From: Ralstonia wenshanensis
Lineage (GTDB): Bacteria; Pseudomonadota; Gammaproteobacteria; Burkholderiales; Burkholderiaceae
Length of the DNA stretch: 64,000 nt
Assembly: GCF_021173085.1 (NCBI RefSeq)
Contig: NZ_CP076413.1
Location: forward strand, 1,736,001-1,800,000
Direction: 5' to 3'
Of the stretch, positions 27,516 to 36,834 are shown one piece after another; positions within the stretch are counted from its first letter, which is position 1, and each line of letters starts with the position of its first letter. A program made the translations under genes and the position numbers. The notes below the pieces were generated by a model. It was given only the letters and a program-made list of their open reading frames with translations, was not told the DNA's origin and ran no database searches.

Positions 27516-27545
27516 CAAAAAAGACGGCTTGAAGCCGTCTTTTTT
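27516..27545. terminator. Bidirectional terminator between ETF-QO and aroC
   Basis: GACGGC/GCCGTC stem with a 5-nt loop, flanked by six A before and six T after, so it works for both convergent genes. It lies 20 bp after each stop codon. Confidence 0.88.
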
Positions 27546-27564
27546 GTTGTCTGAGCGAATCGAT

Positions 27565-28665
27565 TCAGGAAGCTTTTGCCGGAATGGCCGGCGTCTGCAC
27601 CGACACATCACCGCATTGCGCGCGATGGCGCAGCGCGTGGTCGATCAGCACCAGCGCGAGCAGCGCCTCGGCGATTGGCGTCGCACGAATGCCGACGCAC
27701 GGGTCGTGGCGGCCGAACGTCTCCACCACAGCCGGATCACCCGCCTTGTCGATCGAACGGCGCGGCGTGCGGATGCTCGATGTCGGCTTGATCGCCAGCG
27801 ACACGGAAATGTCCTGCCCTGTCGAAATCCCGCCCAGGATGCCGCCGGCGTTGTTACCGACGAAGCCCTCCGGCGTCAGCTCGTCGCCATGCTCGGAGCC
27901 GCGCTGGCTGACTGCGTGGAAACCAGCACCAATCTCAACGCCCTTCACCGCATTCAGGCCCATCATGGCGTGGGCGATGTCTGCGTCCAGCCGGTCGAAC
28001 AGCGGTTCGCCCCAGCCGACCGGCACACCGGTAGCCACCACCTCAATGCGCGCGCCGACGGAATCGCCGTCCTTGCGCAGGGCATCCATATAGGTTTCCA
28101 GCTCGGGAACGATCTCGGCGTTCGGCGCGAAGAACGGGTTGTTCGGCACCTCGTTCCAGTCCATGAAGGGGATCTGGATATCGCCCAGTTGCGACATGAA
28201 GCCGTGAATCTCAACGCCGAACTTCTCTCGCAGCCACTTCTTGGCGACGGCGCCTGCAGCCACTGTCGGTGCCGTCAAACGGGCGGAAGAACGGCCGCCG
28301 CCGCGCGGATCGCGGATGCCGTATTTGTGCCAGTAGGTGTAATCGGCGTGGCCGGGACGGAAGGTCTCGGCGATGTTGCTGTAATCCTTGCTGCGCTGGT
28401 CGGTATTGCGGATCAACAGGCAGATCGGGGTGCCCGTGGTCTTGCCTTCGTACACGCCGGAGAGGATCTCGACGAGGTCTTCTTCCTTGCGCTGCGTAAC
28501 GTGGCGCGAGGTGCCGGGTTTGCGACGGTCCAGATCGGGCTGGATGTCTTCTGCAGACAGCGTCATGCCGGGCGGGCACCCGTCGATGACAGCGCCGATG
28601 GCGGGGCCGTGCGACTCGCCGAAGGTGGTGACGGAAAACAGCAGGCCCAGGGTATTGCCAGACAT
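27565..28665 (-). CDS. aroC: Chorismate synthase
   Basis: 366 residues. Hallmarks in order: [28 protein letters not shown] at the N-terminus, [62 protein letters not shown], and [31 protein letters not shown]. It converts EPSP to chorismate, the last step of the shikimate pathway, using reduced FMN as a cofactor without net redox change. Leftward, followed by the shared terminator; aroC is 85 bp downstream of the FKBP gene stop. Confidence 0.96.
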   Translation of the reverse strand: MSGNTLGLLFSVTTFGESHGPAIGAVIDGCPPGMTLSAEDIQPDLDRRKPGTSRHVTQRKEEDLVEILSGVYEGKTTGTPICLLIRNTDQRSKDYSNIAETFRPGHADYTYWHKYGIRDPRGGGRSSARLTAPTVAAGAVAKKWLREKFGVEIHGFMSQLGDIQIPFMDWNEVPNNPFFAPNAEIVPELETYMDALRKDGDSVGARIEVVATGVPVGWGEPLFDRLDADIAHAMMGLNAVKGVEIGAGFHAVSQRGSEHGDELTPEGFVGNNAGGILGGISTGQDISVSLAIKPTSSIRTPRRSIDKAGDPAVVETFGRHDPCVGIRATPIAEALLALVLIDHALRHRAQCGDVSVQTPAIPAKAS

Positions 28666-28750
28666 GATCGTGCTCAGGAAGGCGCCGCGACGGCCGCGGC
28701 GCGAAACATCAGGAAAACGCTATTGTAAGGCCGATCCACCGGCCGCCAGA

Positions 28751-29164
28751 TCAGCCGCCGATACCCAGGAGCTCGACCTCGAAGTTCAGCGTGGAATTGG
28801 GCGGAATCGTGCCGGGCACGCCCCGCTCGCCGTAAGCGGTGGCTGCCGGGCACGTCAGCTTGGCCTTGCCACCCACCTGGATCTTCTGCACGCCTTCGGT
28901 CCAGCACGGAATCACGCGATTCAGCGGGAACGAGATCGGCTGGCCGCGCTTGTAGGAGCTGTCGAACTCGGTACCGTTTGTGAGCGTGCCGCGGTAGTGC
29001 ACCTTGACCGTGTCACTGGCCTTGGGCGACGGGCCGGTGCCCTTAGTCAGTGTCTGGACGATCACACCGGAAGGCAGCGTCTCGGATGCCGGTGATGCGG
29101 CTTGCGCGGTCACGGCAGCCAGGGCAAGCAACGAAGCGCACAGCAGCGGGGAAACGTGTTTCAT
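28751..29164 (-). CDS. Secreted FKBP-type peptidyl-prolyl isomerase
   Basis: 137 residues. A Sec signal peptide ends AQA at about residue 23 (MKHVSPLLCASLLALAAVTAQA). The remainder is a single FKBP domain: VKVHYRGTLTNGTEFDSSYKRGQPISFPLNRVIPCWTEGVQKIQVGGKAKLTCPAATAYGERGVPGTIPPNSTLNFEVELLGI, keeping the aromatic and Asp residues that line the prolyl-isomerase pocket. Acts on periplasmic protein folding. No dimerisation domain as in Mip/FkpA, so it is the minimal form. Confidence 0.93.
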   Translation of the reverse strand: MKHVSPLLCASLLALAAVTAQAASPASETLPSGVIVQTLTKGTGPSPKASDTVKVHYRGTLTNGTEFDSSYKRGQPISFPLNRVIPCWTEGVQKIQVGGKAKLTCPAATAYGERGVPGTIPPNSTLNFEVELLGIGG

Positions 29165-29257
29165 GGCAGGTAACGGGAGAGTTGGAGGTCAGGAAAAGCT
29201 TGAAGGCCGGTTGCAGGCCGACCGGCAGTGTATCGAAAGTCCGAAGGTGCGCCAGGG

Positions 29258-31165
29258 CTAGAGCCGCTCCCCGCGCAGCGCCAGCACGGCGGCCTGCATC
29301 GCTTCGGGCGACACGGCATGCGCTGGCACCGGCGTGCCGATGCACAACTCCAGCCTGTTGAGGAAGCCGCGTCGGAACGGTCGCGACATCGCCGCCCCGC
29401 CCTTGCGTGAGAAAAAGCTGCCCCACAGCCCGCGCAACGCCATCGGCACCACCGGCACGGGCGTGCGTTCGATGATGCGGCGCATACCGTCCTTGAACGG
29501 GTTCATCTCGCCCGTGGCAGTGATCTTGCCTTCGGGGAAGATGCAAACGACCTCGCCCTCCGCCAGCGCGGCGGCAATCGTGTCGTAGGCGCGCTTGAGC
29601 ATTTCCGGGTCTTCATGCATCGGCGAAATCGGAATCGCCTTGACCGTGCGGAAGAACCACGACAGCAACGGCACCTTGAAGATGCGGTGGTCCATCACAA
29701 AACGAACAGGCCGGCGCACGAATGCGCCCACCACCACGGCATCGACGAAGCTCACATGGTTGCAGACCAGCAGGCATGGGCCTTCATCGGGAATCTGCTC
29801 CGAGCCCTCCACCTTCACGCGGTAGACGGTATGGATCAGCAGCCACATCACGAACCGAATCAGGAATTCCGGCACCAGCGTGTAGATGTAAATCGCCACC
29901 ACGGCGTTGAGGATGCCGGTGACCAGGAACAACTGCGGGATCGTGAACCCGGCCCGCGTGAGCACCATCGCCAGCACGGCGGAAGCGATCATGAACAGCG
30001 CGTTGAGGATATTGTTGGCGGCAATGATGCGCGCGCGGTGCGTCGGTTCGCAGCGGCTCTGGATCAACGCATACAACGGCACGCTGTAGAAGCCGCCGAA
30101 CATGGCCAGCAGAAACAGATCGGCCAGCACGCGCCAATGGCGGTGGTTCTGCAGGAAACCGGAAATGCCGGTCAGCACGTCATGGGCGACCAATGCCTCG
30201 GCATGCGAAGCAAAGTAGAGATCCACCGCGAACACCGTCATGCCGATCGAGCCAAACGGTACAAGGCCGATTTCCACCCTGCGCCCCGAGAGCTTTTCGC
30301 ACAGCACCGAGCCCAACCCGATGCCGACTGAAAACACAGCCAGCAGCAGCGTCACGACGTTCTGATCGCCGCCGAGCACGTTACGCGCAAAGGCAAAAAA
30401 CGACGTCAGGAACGTCGCGCCCACGAACCACAGCCACGAAATGCCCATCAAACTCAGGAACACCGCGCGCTGGTTGCTGGCAAGCTTCAGGTTGCGCCAA
30501 GTCTCTGAGATGGGGTTCCAGTTGATGCGCAAGTCCGGCTGCGACGCCGGCGAGACCGGCACACCGCGCGCCGTCATCCAGCCCGCCACAGCAATGACAA
30601 TGCACGCAATACCGGTGAACAGCGGGCCGATCAGCTCGCCGTTGCGGGTGTAATTGGCCAGCTCGCCGCCGCCAATGGTGCCGATCAGGATGGCGACGAA
30701 GGTGCCCATTTCCACCAACCCGTTACCGCCCACCAGTTCTGTCGACTGCAGGTGCTGAGGCAGATAGGCATACTTCACGGGCCCGAACAGCGTCGAGTGC
30801 ACGCCCATCAAGAACGTGCACAGGTAGAGCAGTTCAACGTGGCGCAGCGCAAAACCCGCGCAGCCGATCGTCATGATGGCGATTTCCAACGTCTTCACCA
30901 GCCGGATCAGCCGCGCCTTGTCCATGCGATCGGCAATCTGTCCGCTCGTGGCCGACAGCAGCACAAACGGCGCAATGAAGATTGCAGAGATCAGGAACGC
31001 CGCAGAAGCGGGGTCCGCATTGCCGAACAGCGCAGCGTGATACGTGACCAACGAAGAAAACGCCACCTTGAAAACGTTGTCGTTCATCGCGCCCAGGAAC
31101 TGGGTCCAGAAGAACGGTGCAAAGCGACGCTGCTTCAGCAGGGAAAACTGGCTCGATTGGCTCAT
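29258..31165 (-). CDS. MFS transporter fused to 1-acylglycerol-phosphate-type acyltransferase
   Basis: 635 residues in two parts. Residues 1-~415 are a 12-helix MFS domain resembling LplT, the lysophospholipid flippase (RRFAPFFWTQFLGAMNDNVFKVAF near the start). Residues ~430-635 are a PlsC-type acyltransferase with NHVSFVD (the HX4D catalytic motif), FPEGKITATGEMNPFKDG (substrate loop) and VPVVPMALRGLWGSFF. In E. coli LplT and Aas are separate and Aas also has an acyl-ACP synthetase domain, which is absent here. The fusion probably imports lysophospholipids and reacylates them with acyl-ACP or acyl-CoA from another source. Confidence 0.88.
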   Translation of the reverse strand: MSQSSQFSLLKQRRFAPFFWTQFLGAMNDNVFKVAFSSLVTYHAALFGNADPASAAFLISAIFIAPFVLLSATSGQIADRMDKARLIRLVKTLEIAIMTIGCAGFALRHVELLYLCTFLMGVHSTLFGPVKYAYLPQHLQSTELVGGNGLVEMGTFVAILIGTIGGGELANYTRNGELIGPLFTGIACIVIAVAGWMTARGVPVSPASQPDLRINWNPISETWRNLKLASNQRAVFLSLMGISWLWFVGATFLTSFFAFARNVLGGDQNVVTLLLAVFSVGIGLGSVLCEKLSGRRVEIGLVPFGSIGMTVFAVDLYFASHAEALVAHDVLTGISGFLQNHRHWRVLADLFLLAMFGGFYSVPLYALIQSRCEPTHRARIIAANNILNALFMIASAVLAMVLTRAGFTIPQLFLVTGILNAVVAIYIYTLVPEFLIRFVMWLLIHTVYRVKVEGSEQIPDEGPCLLVCNHVSFVDAVVVGAFVRRPVRFVMDHRIFKVPLLSWFFRTVKAIPISPMHEDPEMLKRAYDTIAAALAEGEVVCIFPEGKITATGEMNPFKDGMRRIIERTPVPVVPMALRGLWGSFFSRKGGAAMSRPFRRGFLNRLELCIGTPVPAHAVSPEAMQAAVLALRGERL

Positions 31166-31190
31166 CGGCGGGCGGTTCTGGGTTCAACAA

Positions 31191-31220
31191 AAAACCCGCT
31201 CGCAACGGCGGGCGGGTTTC
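31191..31220 (-). terminator. Intrinsic terminator of the CBS-domain gene
   Basis: AAACCCGC/GCGGGTTT inverted repeat with a GC-rich loop, followed on the minus strand by T6. It begins 28 bp after the CBS gene stop and precedes the MFS-acyltransferase start, so the two genes are separate transcripts. Confidence 0.75.
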
Positions 31221-31247
31221 AGGAATGCGGTAAAGAGATCGCGCAGA

Positions 31248-31703
31248 TCAGTCTTCGTTGGCCTTTTCTTCGGGCCAGTCGCGAATGTACGCCTTGAGCA
31301 TCTTGTTTTCGAAACTTTGGTCCTCCAACACGGCCTTGGCCACGTCGTAGAAGGAAATCACGCCCATCAACGTGCGGCTGTCGAGCACCGGCAGGTAGCG
31401 CACATGGTGCTCCAGCATGATGCGGCGCACTTCATTGACCTCGGTTTCGGGCGTGCAGGTGACGGGATGATCGTCCATCACCTTGCGGATGGTCGTGCCC
31501 TCGCCCACGGAACCGTGGTTCTTGGCAACAACCTTGATGATTTCTCGGAAGGTCAGCATGCCGACCAGTTCGCCGTACTCCATGACCACAAGCGAGCCGA
31601 TGTCTTTTTCCGCCATCGTCTGCACGGCCACCTGGAGCTTGGTTTCAGGTGCCACGGTGTAGAGCGTGTTGCCCTTCACGTGGAGGATGTCGCTGACTTT
31701 CAT
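31248..31703 (-). CDS. Tandem CBS-domain protein
   Basis: 151 residues made of two CBS domains: KVSDILHVKGNTLYTVAPETKLQVAVQTMAEKDIGSLVVMEYGELVGMLTFREI and TTIRKVMDDHPVTCTPETEVNEVRRIMLEHHVRYLPVLDSRTLMGVISFYDVAKAVL. The pair should form a Bateman module binding adenine nucleotides. No fused enzyme or transporter is present, so it acts as a free energy-state sensor or in trans. Divergent from metY across 240 bp. Confidence 0.88.
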   Translation of the reverse strand: MKVSDILHVKGNTLYTVAPETKLQVAVQTMAEKDIGSLVVMEYGELVGMLTFREIIKVVAKNHGSVGEGTTIRKVMDDHPVTCTPETEVNEVRRIMLEHHVRYLPVLDSRTLMGVISFYDVAKAVLEDQSFENKMLKAYIRDWPEEKANED

Positions 31704-31943
31704 GTTGCGTCTCCCAGAGTTCGGGGTGCCGGTCTGCCGGGGGAGCGACCGCGCGCGGGTTGTCGTTATGGTTGTGCTTCGATCCTAGCCCAAACCGGAT
31801 CGCTTCGACAAGCATGCAGCGCAGAAAAAACCTGTCAAAAACCGCGCCCGCTCGGCGTTTGCCCGGAATGCGCTGCAACAGGGAGCAGTGCTAGCATGCC
31901 CCGTCCAAATCCGCTCCCGCGCCCATTCCGGGTGCTTGAATCC

Positions 31944-33278
31944 ATGTCCAAAGCCCGCTTCGACACGCTGGCCCTGCATGCCGGTGCCGCACCCGACCCG
32001 GCCACCGGCGCGCGCGCCACGCCCATCCACCTGAGCACGTCGTTTGTGTTCCGCGACAGCGAACACGCGGCGTCATTGTTCAATATGGAACGCGCGGGCC
32101 ACGTCTATTCGCGCATCTCCAACCCGACCGTTGCCGTGTTCGAGGAGCGCATGGCCGCGCTGGAAAACGGCGTAGGCGCCATCGCCACGGCTTCTGGCCA
32201 GGCGGCGCTGCATCTGGCCATCGTCACCTTGATGGGCGCCGGTTCGCATATCGTCGCCTCCTCCGCGCTGTATGGCGGCTCGCACAACCTGCTGCATTAC
32301 ACGCTGCGCCGCTTCGGTATCGAGACGACCTTCGTCAAGCCCGGCGACATCGACGGCTGGCGCGCGGCCATTCGCCCGAACACTCGGCTGCTGTTTGGTG
32401 AGACGCTCGGCAATCCTGGCTTGGATGTGCTGGACATCCCAACCATTGCATCGATTGCGCATGACGCGGGCGTGCCGCTGCTGGTCGATTCGACTTTCAC
32501 CACGCCTTGGCTGCTGCAGCCCTTCGCGCACGGCGCGGATCTCGTCTATCACTCGGCCACCAAGTTCCTGGGCGGGCACGGCACGACCATCGGCGGTGTG
32601 CTGGTCGATGGCGGCACGTTCGACTACGTGGCCGCCGGCAAGCACCCCGAGCTGACCGAACCGTACGCGGGTTTCCACGACATGGTGTTTGCAGAGGAAA
32701 GCACTGTCGCGCCCTTCCTGCTGCGCGCGCGCCGCGAGGGCCTGCGCGACTTCGGTGCCTGCATGAACCCGATGGCCGCATGGCAACTGCTGCAAGGCAT
32801 CGAAACACTGCCCCTGCGCATGGCACGGCACGTGGACAACGCCCGCCGCATCGTCGCCTTCCTGGCGAGCCATCCGATGGTGGCGTCGGTCGCCTACCCC
32901 GAGCTGGAATCGCACCCCGACCACGCGTTGGCCAAGCGCCTGCTGCCGCGCGGCTGCGGTGCGGTGTTCAGCTTCGATCTGCGTGGCGATCGGCGTGCCG
33001 GCCAGCAGTTCATCGAATCGCTCGGCCTGTTCTCGCACCTTGCCAACGTGGGCGATGCGCGCTCGCTGGTCATCCACCCCGCGTCGACGACGCACTTCCG
33101 CATGGATGCAGACGCGCTGGCTGCAGCCGGCATCAGCGAAGGCACGATCCGCCTGTCCATCGGTCTGGAAGACGCCGACGACCTGATCGACGATCTCAAG
33201 CGCGGCCTGAAAGCCGCCGAGCGCGCGATGTCCGCCGCGCCGGGCAAAGCCGCTGCCAACGCAACGGGAGCCCGCTAA
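31944..33278 (+). CDS. metY: O-acetylhomoserine (or O-succinylhomoserine) sulfhydrylase
   Basis: 444 residues from MSKARFDTLALHAG, the conserved start; an ATG 16 codons upstream and the long open frame before it are unlikely. PLP-dependent Cys/Met metabolism family: VYSRISNPTVAVFEERMAALENG, VDSTFTTPWLLQPFAHGADLVYHSATKFLGGHGTTIGGVLVDGG with PLP Lys at residue 207, and THFRMDADALAAAGISEGTIRLSIGLED. The GGHGTTIGGVLVDGG form and length fit MetY (direct sulfhydrylation to homocysteine) better than MetB or MetC. No SAM or SAH riboswitch was recognised upstream. TAATG overlap with the next gene couples the two. Confidence 0.9.
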   Translation: MSKARFDTLALHAGAAPDPATGARATPIHLSTSFVFRDSEHAASLFNMERAGHVYSRISNPTVAVFEERMAALENGVGAIATASGQAALHLAIVTLMGAGSHIVASSALYGGSHNLLHYTLRRFGIETTFVKPGDIDGWRAAIRPNTRLLFGETLGNPGLDVLDIPTIASIAHDAGVPLLVDSTFTTPWLLQPFAHGADLVYHSATKFLGGHGTTIGGVLVDGGTFDYVAAGKHPELTEPYAGFHDMVFAEESTVAPFLLRARREGLRDFGACMNPMAAWQLLQGIETLPLRMARHVDNARRIVAFLASHPMVASVAYPELESHPDHALAKRLLPRGCGAVFSFDLRGDRRAGQQFIESLGLFSHLANVGDARSLVIHPASTTHFRMDADALAAAGISEGTIRLSIGLEDADDLIDDLKRGLKAAERAMSAAPGKAAANATGAR

Positions 33279-34102
33279 TGGAATGGACCGTACAAGGCGA
33301 TCGCGCCTACGCCTACACCGGCGGCAAGCCGTTCAACGCCGAATTGCCGTGCGTCGTGTTCGTGCATGGCGCGCAGAACGACCATTCGGTCTGGGGGCTG
33401 CAGACGCGCTGGTTTGCGCACCACGGCTTCAGCGTACTGGCGGTGGATCTGCCCGGACACGGCCGCAGCGCCGGCGCTCCGCTGCAGACCGTGGAAGCGA
33501 TGGCCGACTGGGTAATGGCGCTGGTGCATACGGCTGGCGTCGAGCAGCCAGTCATCGTCGTCGGCCACAGCATGGGCTCGTTGATTGCACTGGAGTGCGC
33601 GTCACGGTACGCAAGTCGCGTGCGCCGCGTCGCCCTGGTGGCAACGGCTTGGCCGATGAAGGTGTCGGATGCGCTGCTCGATGCGGCGCTCAACAACACG
33701 GCCAGCGCCATTGACATGGTGAATACGTGGTCGCATTCCAGCCTCGCAAACAAACCATCGTCGCCCGGGCCAGGCTTCTGGATGCATGGCGGCAGCCAGC
33801 GGCTGATGGAGCGAATTTCGCGCGGTACCGAGGCGCCCGTCTTCCACACAGACTTTGCGGCCTGCAACGCCTATGCACGTGGCGCCGAAGCCATGGCGGC
33901 CGTGAAGTGCCCGTCACTCGTAATCGTTGGAGAGAAAGACCAGATGACGCCGGCGAAAGCTGGCCGCCAGGTTGCAGCAGGATTGGCCGGCAGCCGCGTT
34001 GTCGGGCTGCCAGGCGGGCACGCGATCATGGGAGAATGCCCAGACGGCACACTCGACGCGCTGATCGCCTTTGCGCGCGAACGAGACCCGGTCGTCGCAT
34101 AA
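33278..34102 (+). CDS. Alpha/beta-fold hydrolase
   Basis: 274 residues; the ATG shares its A with the metY stop codon (TAATG), showing translational coupling. Alpha/beta hydrolase with CVVFVHGAQNDHSVWG, VLAVDLPGHGRSAG, nucleophile elbow GHSMG (Ser98), VIVGEKDQMTP (acid) and GGHAIMGE (His). Substrate is unknown. Tight coupling to metY is conserved in Burkholderiaceae in my recollection and suggests a function in homoserine-ester or sulfur metabolism, but that is inference. Confidence 0.85.
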   Translation: MEWTVQGDRAYAYTGGKPFNAELPCVVFVHGAQNDHSVWGLQTRWFAHHGFSVLAVDLPGHGRSAGAPLQTVEAMADWVMALVHTAGVEQPVIVVGHSMGSLIALECASRYASRVRRVALVATAWPMKVSDALLDAALNNTASAIDMVNTWSHSSLANKPSSPGPGFWMHGGSQRLMERISRGTEAPVFHTDFAACNAYARGAEAMAAVKCPSLVIVGEKDQMTPAKAGRQVAAGLAGSRVVGLPGGHAIMGECPDGTLDALIAFARERDPVVA

Positions 34103-34129
34103 GTCGCAGTCGCCTCCCGGAGACGCATC

Positions 34130-34447
34130 ATGGCCACCACCGACACCCAAAGCTTCGGCAGCTTCGCTGAGTTCTATCCGTATTACCTGAGCGAGCACCA
34201 GGATCGCACCTGCCGGCGCCTGCACTTTGCCGGTTCGACGGTCGCGTTGGTATGCCTGCTCCTGCTGGTTTTCACGGGCAACCTGTGGTGGCTGCTGGGC
34301 GCGGCCGTGAGCGGTTACGCGTTCGCGTGGGTCGGGCACTTCGGATTCGAGAAGAACCGGCCCGCCACGTTTCGCCATCCGTTCTACAGCCTGATAGGCG
34401 ACTGGGTGATGTACCGCGACATCTGGACGGGGAAGATCCCGTTCTGA
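34130..34447 (+). CDS. DUF962 (Mpo1-like) membrane protein
   Basis: 105 residues preceded by GGAGACGCATC. FAEFYPYYLSEHQDRTCRRLHFAGSTVAL, two hydrophobic helices (~35-75), then GHFGFEKNRPATFRHPFYSLIGDWVMYRDIW. These conserved His/Asn/Pro motifs define DUF962; the yeast relative Mpo1 is a dioxygenase of 2-hydroxy fatty acid alpha-oxidation using Fe(II). Inner-membrane; bacterial function not established. It follows the hydrolase by 27 bp and converges on the YihY-type gene with 4 bp between stop codons. Confidence 0.85.
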   Translation: MATTDTQSFGSFAEFYPYYLSEHQDRTCRRLHFAGSTVALVCLLLLVFTGNLWWLLGAAVSGYAFAWVGHFGFEKNRPATFRHPFYSLIGDWVMYRDIWTGKIPF

Positions 34448-34451
34448 GGCG

Positions 34452-35777
34452 TCAGGCGTCGGCGCTGGCAGCGGCCATTGCAGACGCCGCCGGTGCGGTA
34501 GCCGCGTGCGCTGCCGCCGCCACGCCGCGTTCGCCCGTCGTGAAAACGCTCTCCAACGTGGCGTCGAGCGCCGGATTCTGCAGTTGGCTGACCAACGCAT
34601 GCGTGCTACCCAGGTGGCGTGCCAGGGCGGTGCGCGGCAAGCGTGGCAGGTTCAGCACCAGCCTTTCATAGAGCGGTCGCAGCGTGGTCGTGTGCGCATC
34701 GCACAGCAGCGCCCAATGGGCCTCGCCGCGATCCTGTTGTAGCTTGCCGATCAGGTGCAGCGCCTTCAGCTTGGTCAGCAGGTCGACCAGGTAATCGGCT
34801 TCCAATTGCAGGCGCCGGCCGATATCGCGTTCGGCCACCGTACGCGGCGCCTGTTCGCGTGCGCGATACAGCAGCAACAGGACACCGAGCGCATCAAAGA
34901 ACTCGCTGCCCGGAAATGTGCGGCGCTGCCAGTAGCCCTGGCGGATGATCGGCAGCGTCGATGCGATGGTCGCGCCGAGCAACGTCACCAGCCAGCTCAC
35001 ATAGATCCACGTCAGGAAGATCGGTAGCGTGGCAAACGCGCCGTAGACCGCTGTGTATGTGGGGATATGCGCGACGTAAGCGCCAAAAACGCGCTTGGCA
35101 ATTTCAAACGCCGCCGCTGCAATCAGGCCGGCAACGAAGGCATCGCGCCGTTCCACATTGGTATTCGGCACGAACACGTAAAGCATCGCAAACGCAATCG
35201 CCGAAAGCAGGATCGGCACCAGGCTCACGATCACGCCCAGGCCGAACGGCAGCTTGTGCACATAGCCCGCCGAGATCGACACGAGGTAAGAGCTGACCGA
35301 CAGGCTCGCGCCAATCAGCACCGGCGCAAATGTCATCAGCGCCCAGAACACCAGAACGCGCTGCGCGAGCGGCCGTCGATGGCGCACGCGCCAGATGGCG
35401 TTCAATGCGTTCTCGACGGTCAGCATGGTCATCACCGACGTCACGACCAGGCCGATCAGGCCTGCTGCCGTCAGCCCCTTGGCGTTGCTTGAAAACTGAT
35501 TGAGATACGTCAGGATCGGCCGGCTGATGCTGCCCGGCACGAGATTGCTGAACATGTAGCCTTCGATGTCCGCCCGGAAGCTCTTGAACATCGGGAATGC
35601 CGTGAACAGCGCAAACGCCACCGTCAGAATGGGCACCAGCGACAGCACTGTCGTGAATGTCAGGCTGCTGGCCACTTGCGGCAGGTGGTCTTCACCGGCG
35701 CGGCGCAGGGCGTAACGCGCCAGCGCACGCAGCTTGGCGGCATTCCATTGACGAAGCGCACGGGTGTTGAAAAGCAT
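34452..35777 (-). CDS. YihY/UPF0761-family inner membrane protein
   Basis: 441 residues from MLFNTRALRQW; the frame opens 36 nt earlier across the wrbA -10 region, so the later ATG is preferred. Six hydrophobic segments in the first ~290 residues with the family motifs GEDHLPQVASSLTFTTVLSLVPILTVAFALFTAFP, WRVRHRRPLAQRVLVFWALMTFAPVLIGASL and VYGAFATLPIFLTWIYVSWLVTLLGA. The C-terminal ~150 residues are cytosolic, contain a winged-helix-like stretch (ERDIGRRLQLEADYLVDLLTKLKALHLI) and end in an Ala-rich tail. Often annotated ribonuclease BN, which is a historical error. Confidence 0.87.
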   Translation of the reverse strand: MLFNTRALRQWNAAKLRALARYALRRAGEDHLPQVASSLTFTTVLSLVPILTVAFALFTAFPMFKSFRADIEGYMFSNLVPGSISRPILTYLNQFSSNAKGLTAAGLIGLVVTSVMTMLTVENALNAIWRVRHRRPLAQRVLVFWALMTFAPVLIGASLSVSSYLVSISAGYVHKLPFGLGVIVSLVPILLSAIAFAMLYVFVPNTNVERRDAFVAGLIAAAAFEIAKRVFGAYVAHIPTYTAVYGAFATLPIFLTWIYVSWLVTLLGATIASTLPIIRQGYWQRRTFPGSEFFDALGVLLLLYRAREQAPRTVAERDIGRRLQLEADYLVDLLTKLKALHLIGKLQQDRGEAHWALLCDAHTTTLRPLYERLVLNLPRLPRTALARHLGSTHALVSQLQNPALDATLESVFTTGERGVAAAAHAATAPAASAMAAASADA

Positions 35778-35779
35778 GA

Positions 35780-36828
<1,049 letters not shown>

Positions 36829-36834
36829 CCCGAC

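Noticed and set aside
31044-31943. Long in-frame extension upstream of metY
   Set aside because: Overlaps the divergent CBS gene and its promoter; metY homology begins at 31944.
31704-31943. Possible SAM/SAH riboswitch upstream of metY
   Set aside because: No conserved riboswitch core or terminator-type pairing could be recognised.
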